Translations under genes and position numbers: made by a program
NCBI GenBank assembly: GCA_016223135.1
Contig: JACRPQ010000009.1
Coordinates: 1 to 64,000 of the forward strand
Direction of reading: 5' to 3'
From: Chloroflexota bacterium
Lineage (GTDB): Bacteria; Chloroflexota; Anaerolineae; Anaerolineales; Villigracilaceae
Length of the DNA: 64,000 nucleotides
Shown: in pieces, positions 46,834 to 53,522 of the stretch
Position numbering within the stretch: position 1 is the stretch's first letter
Layout of the letters: each line of letters begins with the position of its first letter
The notes under the pieces: model-generated
What the model saw: only the letters and a program-made list of their open reading frames with translations
What the model was told of the DNA's origin: nothing
Database searches by the model: none

Positions 46834-47610
46834 TTAGCCTCCGCTTTTGAGGTAGATGCCTTTGGGGTCGAGTTCTTCGCGCAGGATGCGCAGTTCGTTT
46901 TCTGTGGGCGGCGCGGTGGTTCGCAGCTGCGGAGCGATTTTCAAGTCCCAGCCGGTGTTGGCTTTTGCCTCGTCGGCTGTCCTGCCGGGGTGCAGGGCGG
47001 TGAGAGTCATTTCACCGTTTTCATCGGGTTCGAGGATGCCGATGTCGGTGACGACCGCCAGCATGCCGCCGCCGCGCAGTCCTGCCTTTTCACGGTCGCC
47101 GCGCCCGCCGATGAATCCGGCGGAGGTCATAAACTCAACCTTTTCGGGGAAGCGCCGCTTTTGATGCGGGGTCATAATGTAACAGCGGTTTGCCCATGCG
47201 GCAATTTCCTGCGAGCCGCCGGAGCCGGGCAAACGCACTTTGGGATGGTCGTAACTGCCGATGACGGTGGCGTTGATGTTGCCGAATTTGTCAATCTGTG
47301 CGCCGCCCATGAAGCCCACGTCCACGTTGCCGCGCTGGAGGTAGTTGGCGAAGATGTCGTACATGCTCACCACCGAGAGCGCGCCGCTCACGAGGGTGGG
47401 GTCGCCGATGGAAAGCGGCAGGCGGGCAGGTTCCGCGCCAATCACGCCCGCTTCGTAGATCATGACGAGGTTCGGTGCGTGAGTCCGCTTGGCGAGGTTG
47501 CAAGCCAGGTTGGGCTGACCAACGCCCACGAAGACCACGTCGCCATCGCGCAGCAGGCGCGCGGCGTTGATGATCATCAGTTCGGCGGATGAATAGGTGG
47601 TTTCGCTCAT
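46834..47610 (-). CDS. CoA-transferase subunit B (GctB/IpdB-like)
   Basis: 258 residues. VFVGVGQPNLACNLAKRTHA, IYEAGVIGAEP with Glu53 (the position of the catalytic Glu54 of glutaconate CoA-transferase beta), and GFMGGAQIDKFGNINATVIG match family I CoA transferases. The IpdAB steroid-ring enzymes are equally similar in length. Subunit A lies at 49092, separated by two other genes. The start overlaps the hydrolase stop by 4 bases. Confidence 0.85.
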   Translation of the reverse strand: MSETTYSSAELMIINAARLLRDGDVVFVGVGQPNLACNLAKRTHAPNLVMIYEAGVIGAEPARLPLSIGDPTLVSGALSVVSMYDIFANYLQRGNVDVGFMGGAQIDKFGNINATVIGSYDHPKVRLPGSGGSQEIAAWANRCYIMTPHQKRRFPEKVEFMTSAGFIGGRGDREKAGLRGGGMLAVVTDIGILEPDENGEMTLTALHPGRTADEAKANTGWDLKIAPQLRTTAPPTENELRILREELDPKGIYLKSGG

Positions 47611-48452
47611 AGGACCTCTTTTAGAAATGATTGCATGATGTCAAAGACTTCCTTTGGACGTTCCAGCGGAAGCAGGTGTGTGGATTTTTCCAGCGCTTCA
47701 ATCCTGACCTTCGGCTGTTTCTTCCTCACAAGCCTTGCGGCGTTCTCGAGGAAGGTATCCGTCTCTGCGCCGCGCAGGATGATGGTCGGTGTTTCGAGTT
47801 TGGGCAGGCTGCGCCAGATGTCGAAGTCGTGCAGTCCCGTGCGGTAGATTTGCGCTTCCCATTCGGGAGAGTAAACCAGTTCATGCCTGCCATTGGCAGA
47901 CGGTTTGGTGATGCCGGCAATGTACGCCCGCAGGTTTTCGTCGCTCATGTAGCGGAAGATGGGACGACTGCGGTAGCCGCGAAAGACGGTTTCCAAGTCA
48001 TCGAAGGCGCGCCGCCGCTTTTGAGCAGATCGAATGAGGGGATGCAGCCGCTCGCCCAAGCCGAGTGTGCGGATGATGCTCCACGCAGCGAGGCGGGCAG
48101 GAACGAACAAGACCGGGTCAATCAACACCAACGCGCGAAATCTGCCCGGCTCGCGCAGCGCCGCCCGCAGGGTGACGACTGCTCCCACCGAGTGCCCAAC
48201 TCCGATGACGGGACCCGCCTCGTGTTCCGACAGGAATCGCAGCAAGTCATCCGATAGCGGGTGCCAGGTGCGAATCTCGTGCGGCTTGGAACCCTCCCAC
48301 AGCGGGCGCAGGCACATTCCAAAGACGCGGTATTCGGTTTTCAAGAGTTCGAACAACGGTTTGTAACATTCGGGCGGGTAACCGTTGGCATGAAGAAAGT
48401 GCAGGGGTTGACCCGTGCCATTGTAATCAAAGGGTTTCATTTGCTGATCCAT
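47607..48452 (-). CDS. Alpha/beta hydrolase
   Basis: 281 residues. LHFLHANGYPPECYKPLF holds the oxyanion region, GVGHSVGAVV has the nucleophile Ser, and STHLLPLERPKEV has the catalytic His. Substrate unknown. The second Met (fifth codon) is an equally good start. Cotranscribed with CoA-transferase subunit B, so a thioester or ester of the same pathway is a possible substrate (inference). Confidence 0.82.
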   Translation of the reverse strand: MDQQMKPFDYNGTGQPLHFLHANGYPPECYKPLFELLKTEYRVFGMCLRPLWEGSKPHEIRTWHPLSDDLLRFLSEHEAGPVIGVGHSVGAVVTLRAALREPGRFRALVLIDPVLFVPARLAAWSIIRTLGLGERLHPLIRSAQKRRRAFDDLETVFRGYRSRPIFRYMSDENLRAYIAGITKPSANGRHELVYSPEWEAQIYRTGLHDFDIWRSLPKLETPTIILRGAETDTFLENAARLVRKKQPKVRIEALEKSTHLLPLERPKEVFDIMQSFLKEVL

Positions 48453-48467
48453 GCTATCTTCGCTGAT

Positions 48468-48545
48468 GGTTGGGTGTCCACTAATCTTCGCTAATCTACG
48501 CTAATTGTTGGGTGTCCGCTAATCTTCGCTAATCTACGCTAATCG
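48468..48545 (+). repeat. R5 tandem repeat (35-bp unit twice)
   Basis: A unit beginning GTTGGGTGTCC and going on with CTAATCTTCGCTAATCTACG is present twice in a row. It lies between the hydrolase gene and the GxxExxY gene and provides the stop codon of the latter. Confidence 0.7.
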
Positions 48546-49003
48546 CTGTCAATGGGCTTGGGGTCATTGATGCGCGGCGGTTTTTGAGGCGTAAGAATCT
48601 TGGGCTTTGGGGTGGATTTTGCCGGCGTCAAAACCATTCTTTTCCATTCGAGGTTTCTTTCTCCTCCGAAATTGACAAGCACACCGACAGGAAGCCCTGT
48701 GGCTTTGAGATAATTAAGAAGCTGTGTTTCTTCGCGTGATGTCAACTGGTCAAGAGCTTTAAGTTCAACGACAACCTTTTCGTAACAAATCAAGTCGGGT
48801 TTGAAGAAGTTCTTGAGTTTTTGCCCTTTATAGAAAACGAAAACATCCTGTTGAGAGACATTCGGAATTTTGCGGCTCTTGAGTTCGATTTCCATAGCAT
48901 CCTGGTAAATCGCTTCTCCAAACCCTGGACCTAACTGATTGTAAACCTCCATGGCTGCGCCGATGATGGCATAGACTTCGTCTTTGAGCAATAACTCTGC
49001 CAT
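48539..49003 (-). CDS. GxxExxY protein
   Basis: 154 residues. GPGFGEAIYQDAMEIEL contains the GxxExxY signature, followed by FKPDLICYEKVVVELKAL with the D...ExK pattern of a PD-(D/E)XK fold. Family role unknown; often found in repeat-rich or mobile surroundings. The last residues and stop are in an R5 repeat. AAGGAG precedes the ATG. It interrupts the CoA-transferase cluster. Confidence 0.83.
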   Translation of the reverse strand: MAELLLKDEVYAIIGAAMEVYNQLGPGFGEAIYQDAMEIELKSRKIPNVSQQDVFVFYKGQKLKNFFKPDLICYEKVVVELKALDQLTSREETQLLNYLKATGLPVGVLVNFGGERNLEWKRMVLTPAKSTPKPKILTPQKPPRINDPKPIDSD

Positions 49004-49038
49004 GTCGTCTCCTTTCGCATCCGATGAAATGAAACGAT

Positions 49039-49090
49039 CTGCTAATCTCTGCGAATTGTGGATTAGTGCAGATTAGCGTAGATTAGTGGA
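49039..49090 (+). repeat. R5 repeat (GCTAATCTCTGCGAATTG ... GCAGATTAGCG)
   Basis: Two inverted parts, GCTAATCTCTGCGAATT and GATTAGTGCAGATTAGCG, lie between the GxxExxY gene and the CoA-transferase A stop. With the copy at 48468, R5 repeats flank the GxxExxY gene on both sides. Confidence 0.6.
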
Positions 49091-49091
49091 T

Positions 49092-49994
49092 TTAATACCT
49101 TCCATAATTGACCCGCTCGCTGTAGCGCGCTTCCACTTTCAAGCGTTCATGTGTTTCGCTGCCGAGTTTTTGCCAATATTCGGCGCGGTCTTTCACGCCG
49201 AATACCCATTCATCCAGCCAGGCTCGCACGCCCTCCAGCGACTCGCTGATTTTGTCCCACGCCAGATAAAACTCGTTATCGCGGTCATAGTATCCCTGTG
49301 CATAACTCGGATGACAAGCGAACGGGACGTGACAGACCGCGCTGACGACAATGCCGGGAATCATCGTTCGGTTCGGGTCGGACCTGATGACGGATTCGTC
49401 CACAATTTCCTCCGCCGTGACGATGACCTTTTTCGCCGCAAAGGCGGCTTCCTTCTGCTCGCCGATGATGCCCCACAAATGGGCATTGCCGTTTGCGTCC
49501 GCACGCTGCACGTGGACGATTGCCACATCGGGGTTGAGGGCGGGGACGACGATCACGTCCTTGCCGCCGTAAGGGTCGGGGATGCGCTTGATGTTGGGGT
49601 TGACGCGCTCGAGGTCGGTGGCGCCGGTCTGGTTCATGGGTAAAAAGGGCAGACCCGCTGCGCCCGCCTGCAGGCGCGTAATCATGCCGAAGTGGGAATA
49701 CTCCTCCCATTCCAATTCGCCCTTTTCAATGGCTGAACGGACGATGCGCAGGCTCCCCACGCCGGGATTGCCCATGTAGGAAAAGATGACCTTCCTGGCG
49801 CATCCCGCCGCGACCATTTGGTCGTAAATCAAATCTGGCGTGGCGCGGGCGAGGGTGAGATTCTTCTTCCCCTGGCGGATGATTTCATGTCCCGCCGCAA
49901 AAGGGATGAGGTGCGTAAATCCTGCCGCATAGACGGTATCGCCGTCGTTCACATATCTGGCGATGGCATCCGAGAGCGACATAAGTTTGGTCAT
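49092..49994 (-). CDS. CoA-transferase subunit A (GctA/IpdA-like)
   Basis: 300 residues. DGDTVYAAGFTHLIPFAAGH and FSYMGNPGVGSLRIVRSAIE are family I CoA-transferase alpha motifs; PALNPDVAIVHVQRADANGN is also conserved. Works with subunit B at 46834 to move CoA between acids, possibly of an aromatic or ring-cleavage route. Overlaps the small membrane gene by 4 bases. Confidence 0.85.
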   Translation of the reverse strand: MTKLMSLSDAIARYVNDGDTVYAAGFTHLIPFAAGHEIIRQGKKNLTLARATPDLIYDQMVAAGCARKVIFSYMGNPGVGSLRIVRSAIEKGELEWEEYSHFGMITRLQAGAAGLPFLPMNQTGATDLERVNPNIKRIPDPYGGKDVIVVPALNPDVAIVHVQRADANGNAHLWGIIGEQKEAAFAAKKVIVTAEEIVDESVIRSDPNRTMIPGIVVSAVCHVPFACHPSYAQGYYDRDNEFYLAWDKISESLEGVRAWLDEWVFGVKDRAEYWQKLGSETHERLKVEARYSERVNYGRY

Positions 49995-50257
49995 TTTTTC
50001 GCCTCTTCTTTGGGTTTGGATTTAAGTTTTTTCAAAATGCTGAAACGTCCGCTGGGCGGCAGCGCTTTTTTGTATTGGGCGCGAAAGAGAAACCCCACAA
50101 TGAGCAATACCATGCTCCAGCAAAAGTAACTGAAGATGGGGTTTTGCTCGGCTTCGGACATCATGAAGAAAATCAGCAGTCCCACTCCAACGAGCAGGAA
50201 GAAGGTGCCGATGCGGTAGAGAATTTCCTTGCGGTCGTAATCCTGCGGTTCGCCCAT
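49991..50257 (-). CDS. Small two-helix membrane protein
   Basis: 88 residues from the ATG at 50257; upstream frame is a shadow of the methyltransferase gene. Two hydrophobic helices (GTFFLLVGVGLLIFFMM and FSYFCWSMVLLIVGFLF) and a Lys-rich cytoplasmic tail. Unknown function. Stop overlaps the CoA-transferase A start by 4 bases. Confidence 0.68.
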   Translation of the reverse strand: MGEPQDYDRKEILYRIGTFFLLVGVGLLIFFMMSEAEQNPIFSYFCWSMVLLIVGFLFRAQYKKALPPSGRFSILKKLKSKPKEEAKK

Positions 50258-50267
50258 GGTCGTTGTT

Positions 50268-51026
50268 TTAGTTTGGCTTTTTTGCGGAGAAAAGTATGCG
50301 CCGGAACGGATAAAATACCGGGCTGCCCGGCAGGGCGGAGCGCATCTTGGCGCGCAGGACTTGAAGAAATTCGTCCTTGTGACTGCCCAGCCGTTCAAAA
50401 TAAGGGATGAGCGCCGTGCCGGAAATCCATTCTACCACCGCGTCGGAATCCTCCAGAACGTGCGGGTACACCTTCTCGAAGACGGTGATTGCCTCCGCGC
50501 TGCACTCGAAGAGCAGACGGGCATACTCATCAATGGTCAGCACAGGGGAATGCCGCTGAAAGCCTGCGAGGATGGAACGGAAGGGTTCCTCCGCCGCGGT
50601 CTCGCGATAGATTTGATGGGAAATGTGGTTGTGGTTGGATGGCACCTGCACGGCAATTTGTCCGCCGGGCGCGAGACAGCCAAACAGGCGGGGGATGAGT
50701 TCGGCGTGGTTTTCACTCCATTGCAGAGCGGCGTTGCTGAAGATGAGGTCCCATTCCCCCGTCAGCGTGGATTGGTCTCCGAGTTGGAAGATCAGGCTGG
50801 AGGTCGAGAAAGAGGCGGCTTTTTTCAGCATGTCCGGCGAGTTATCCAGCCCGGTCACGCGGCTGTGTGGGAGGCGGTCTGCAAGTTGACGGGTCAGTTC
50901 GCCGCTGCCGCATCCCAGGTCAATGACTTTGAGATTCGGGCGCACGTCCACCAGCGCGAGCAGGTCGTAGAACGGCGCGGCGCGTTCGGATTGGAATTTG
51001 TGATAGAGGTCGGGGTTCCAGGGCAT
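50268..51026 (-). CDS. SAM-dependent methyltransferase, trans-aconitate methyltransferase-like
   Basis: 252 residues. VIDLGCGSGELTRQLADRLP is the SAM-binding motif I, and MPWNPDLYHKFQSERAAPFYDLL plus FSNAALQWSENH are close to Tam, which methylates trans-aconitate. Similarity to Tam is good but the substrate is not proven. Its ribosome binding site lies in a stem (51037-51059). Confidence 0.8.
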   Translation of the reverse strand: MPWNPDLYHKFQSERAAPFYDLLALVDVRPNLKVIDLGCGSGELTRQLADRLPHSRVTGLDNSPDMLKKAASFSTSSLIFQLGDQSTLTGEWDLIFSNAALQWSENHAELIPRLFGCLAPGGQIAVQVPSNHNHISHQIYRETAAEEPFRSILAGFQRHSPVLTIDEYARLLFECSAEAITVFEKVYPHVLEDSDAVVEWISGTALIPYFERLGSHKDEFLQVLRAKMRSALPGSPVFYPFRRILFSAKKPN

Positions 51027-51036
51027 GACAAAAACT

Positions 51037-51059
51037 CCCCTCTCCTTTTGGGAGAGGGG
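51037..51059 (-). promoter_or_regulatory. R8 hairpin carrying the methyltransferase Shine-Dalgarno
   Basis: CCCCTCTCC and GGAGAGGGG pair perfectly around a 5-base loop. On the minus strand the 3' arm is the AAGGAGAGGGG binding site, and AGTTTTT follows, so it can serve as a weak terminator for pruA and could hide the ribosome binding site. The sequence belongs to the GC-rich R8 family. Confidence 0.5.
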
Positions 51060-51083
51060 CAGAGGGTAAGGGCTGGGGAGCGG

Positions 51084-52733
51084 TTATTTGCGTTTTGCGG
51101 TTTTTTTGCCAGCCTTTTTGACCGGCTTCTTGGCGGCTTTGGCTGCCTTTTTGACGGGAGCGGGTTTGATGAGCGTTTGGATTTGTTCGTGCATGTAGAG
51201 CTGGACATAGTAGTAGCCGCCGCCATTCTTGCCGGTGGCGCCGGAGCCTTTCCAGCCGCCGAAGGGTTGGAAGCCGGGCCACGCGCCGGTGGTGGCGCCT
51301 TGCGGACGGTTGGCGTAGGTGACGCCCGCTTCGATGTTGTCGAAGAACCACTTGACTTCCTTGGCGTTGCCGTAGAAGCCGGCGGTCAGCCCGTAGTTGA
51401 CGCTGTTGGCGATTTGCATGGCTTCGTCGAGGCTGCTGACCTTGCCAATGGTGGTGATGGGCAGGAACATTTCGTGCTTCCACAGGCGGTGGTCGTAGGG
51501 CAGATCGGTGACGAGGGTGGGTTCGCAGAAGTAGCCCTTGTCGAACATGCCGCCGGTCTTTACGTGACCGCCGGTCAGGAAGTTGCCGCCTGCCTGGTTG
51601 ATTTCTTCGCAGAAATTCTTGAAGTCGTTGTAGGCGTTCTGGTTGATGACGGGACCGAGGTAGGTGGTGCGTTCAGTCGGGTCGCCAATGACGAGTTTTT
51701 CGGTCTTTGCTTTGAGCAGGGCAACCAGTTCATCGTAAACCGGTTCTTCCACCAGCACGCGCGAGGCGGCGGAGCATTTCTGTCCCTGCAAGCCAAACGC
51801 CGAGCGGACGATGCCGGTCGAGGCGTCTTCCAAGTTGGCGTTGCGGGAGACGATGGCGGGGTTCTTGCCGCCGAGTTCCAGCACCACCGGGCGGACGTAG
51901 TTGCGGTTGGCGAGGTCGCGGTACATCTTCATGCCCACATCGAAGGAACCGGTGAAGGTGGCGCCATCCAGTTCGGGGCTGTCCACCAGCGCCTGTCCCA
52001 GCGTGGAGCCGGGACCGGTCACAAAGTTGAACACGCCGGGCGGGAAGCCGGCGTCGCGCAGGCATTCAGCGTAGAGGCGGACAATCCAGGCGGTGTCGGT
52101 GGCAGGCTTGAGGACGACGGTGTTGCCCGCCACGAGAGCGGCTCCGACGGGACCTCCGCTCAAGGCGAAGGGGAAGTTGAACGGCGAGACCACCAGCCAC
52201 ACGCCGTAGGGCTTTAGCACCGAGATGTTCGTCGCGTCGTAACCGACCAGCGGGTCCTTGCCCATCTCGCGGATGAAGCCGTTATTTTCCTCCATCATCT
52301 GCGCCGACCAGTACATCAAGTCGGCGGTTTCCTGCACGTCGCCGAGCGATTCCATGCGGTTTTTGCCGACTTCCAGCGCCATCGCCGCGCCGAGTTCGAA
52401 GATGCGCTTCTCGATCAGCGCCGCCGCCTTGCGCACCAATTTGACGCGGGTCTTCCAGGGTGTGCGGCTCCAGGCGGGGAACGCTTTGCGGGCGGCTTCC
52501 ATCGCCATTTGCGCGTGCGAGGCGTTGCCTTTCTGCATCACCGCCAGCACCCAGTCGGTATTGACCGGCGAGCGGTCTTCATATTTCTCGTCCGCGAAGA
52601 CATCCTGCCCGTCAATGAACATGCCGTATTCCTTGCCCAGGTTGTCCTTGAGTTTGGCGACAGCCTTGTCAAAGCCTTTGTGCAGTTCTTCGGGCGGATT
52701 GAACATCGTGGCGTAAGTAAGTTTGAAAGCCAT
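51084..52733 (-). CDS. pruA: L-glutamate gamma-semialdehyde dehydrogenase with lysine-rich tail
   Basis: 549 residues. Aldehyde dehydrogenase with SPFNFPFALSGGPVGAAL, LELGGKNPAIVS (Glu) and GQKCSAASRVLVEEPVYDEL (nucleophile Cys, about 319), the PruA pattern. It oxidises the semialdehyde to glutamate in proline breakdown. The final 25 residues (from PAPVKKAAKAAKKPVKK) are Lys/Ala/Pro-rich like histone H1 tails, unusual for this family. No proline dehydrogenase is nearby. Strong AAGGAGG site. Confidence 0.9.
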   Translation of the reverse strand: MAFKLTYATMFNPPEELHKGFDKAVAKLKDNLGKEYGMFIDGQDVFADEKYEDRSPVNTDWVLAVMQKGNASHAQMAMEAARKAFPAWSRTPWKTRVKLVRKAAALIEKRIFELGAAMALEVGKNRMESLGDVQETADLMYWSAQMMEENNGFIREMGKDPLVGYDATNISVLKPYGVWLVVSPFNFPFALSGGPVGAALVAGNTVVLKPATDTAWIVRLYAECLRDAGFPPGVFNFVTGPGSTLGQALVDSPELDGATFTGSFDVGMKMYRDLANRNYVRPVVLELGGKNPAIVSRNANLEDASTGIVRSAFGLQGQKCSAASRVLVEEPVYDELVALLKAKTEKLVIGDPTERTTYLGPVINQNAYNDFKNFCEEINQAGGNFLTGGHVKTGGMFDKGYFCEPTLVTDLPYDHRLWKHEMFLPITTIGKVSSLDEAMQIANSVNYGLTAGFYGNAKEVKWFFDNIEAGVTYANRPQGATTGAWPGFQPFGGWKGSGATGKNGGGYYYVQLYMHEQIQTLIKPAPVKKAAKAAKKPVKKAGKKTAKRK

Positions 52734-52750
52734 GCTTCCTCCTTGTGAAG

Positions 52751-52797
52751 TCTGATAGTCTGAAAGTCTGATAGTCTTATAGACTTATAGTCTGACT
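52751..52797 (+). repeat. R3 repeat array before pruA
   Basis: Units of TCTGATAGTC, TGAAAGTCTGATAGTC and TTATAGACTTATAGTC. The array lies upstream of pruA on the minus strand. Related to 20689-20730. Confidence 0.6.
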
Positions 52798-52929
52798 AAC
52801 GGCGAACGAAGTATAGCGTAGGATTTTACAGCCGTCAAAGATGAGCATCGGGATTTGTCATGACGAACATCCGTTATCCTGACGTAAGGATTTTTGGATA
52901 TAAGATGTCCTATTGGCAAAGGACAAACC

Positions 52930-53475
52930 ATGAAATCTCGCCTCTTTCCGACCCTTATCCTGATTGCCCTTCTATTGGCTGCGTGCGCCCCGGCGGCTTC
53001 CCCTGCTCCCAGCGTGGATCAGCCGTCGGTTCAGGCGCCCGCCTCCCCCGTCGTAGTGGAAGCGAGCGCCACGCCCCTTCCCAGCGAAACGGCGTCTCTT
53101 CCCCCCGAATCCGCCGCACCGACGCCTCTCCCCATCGCCACCTCGCGCGGTCCCGACCTGCACGCCACCGACCCGGCGACGGTCAACCTGGCTTCGGGGC
53201 AGTTGCAGTTTGTGGAGTTTTTCCGCTTTACCTGAGGCACCTGCCGCGCCATGGCGCCCATGGTTCATGGGCTCGAAGCGAAATATTTTGGCAAAATTAA
53301 TTTTGTCTATCTGGATGCCGACGACCCTGCCACCCGTCCGTTTCAACAGCAACTTGGGTTTTACTACCAGCCGGAGGTCTATCTGCTGGATGGAGACGGC
53401 AATGTATTGAAAAAGTGGGTGGGTTTTACGACAGAGCAGGAATTTGAAGAGGAATTTGCAAAATACGTGGAATAG
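52930..53475 (+). CDS. Thioredoxin-like lipoprotein, candidate selenoprotein (in-frame TGA)
   Basis: 181 residues if the TGA at 53233-53235 is read as selenocysteine (residue 102). Signal peptide with lipobox LAAC, a Pro/Ser-rich linker, then a thioredoxin fold: VEFF-RFT, U-G-T-C, RAMAPMVHGLEAKY, INFVYLDADD and a cis-Pro at YYQPEVYLLDGDG. The TGA replaces the first Cys of the CxxC motif, while the same frame continues intact to a normal end. AAAGGA precedes the ATG. The alternative is a nonsense mutation. It faces the cytochrome b fusion gene. Confidence 0.75.
53256..53272 (+). promoter_or_regulatory. SECIS-like hairpin after the in-frame TGA
   Basis: GCCCATG (53256-53262) pairs perfectly with CATGGGC (53266-53272) around the loop GTT. 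The loop begins 28 bases after the TGA and starts with G, in line with what is known of bacterial SECIS elements, which lie within the coding region soon after the UGA. A nearby GCGCCATGGCGC could compete as a fold. Confidence 0.5.
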
Positions 53476-53522
53476 AAGGATGCAGTTGCTCTAAAGCAGA
53501 AACTTCTTGACTCGGGATATGG

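Noticed and set aside
46171-47592. 473-codon open frame on the plus strand
   Set aside because: Antisense to the membrane protein and CoA-transferase subunit B; no protein signature of its own.
50256-52217. 653-codon open frame on the plus strand
   Set aside because: It is antisense to the methyltransferase and pruA genes, whose minus-strand proteins have clear family motifs. GC-rich codon bias leaves such frames open.
53236-53475. Second half of the thioredoxin gene as a separate gene starting at ATG 53251
   Set aside because: It would begin in the middle of the thioredoxin active-site helix and have no ribosome binding site; reading through the TGA gives one complete protein.
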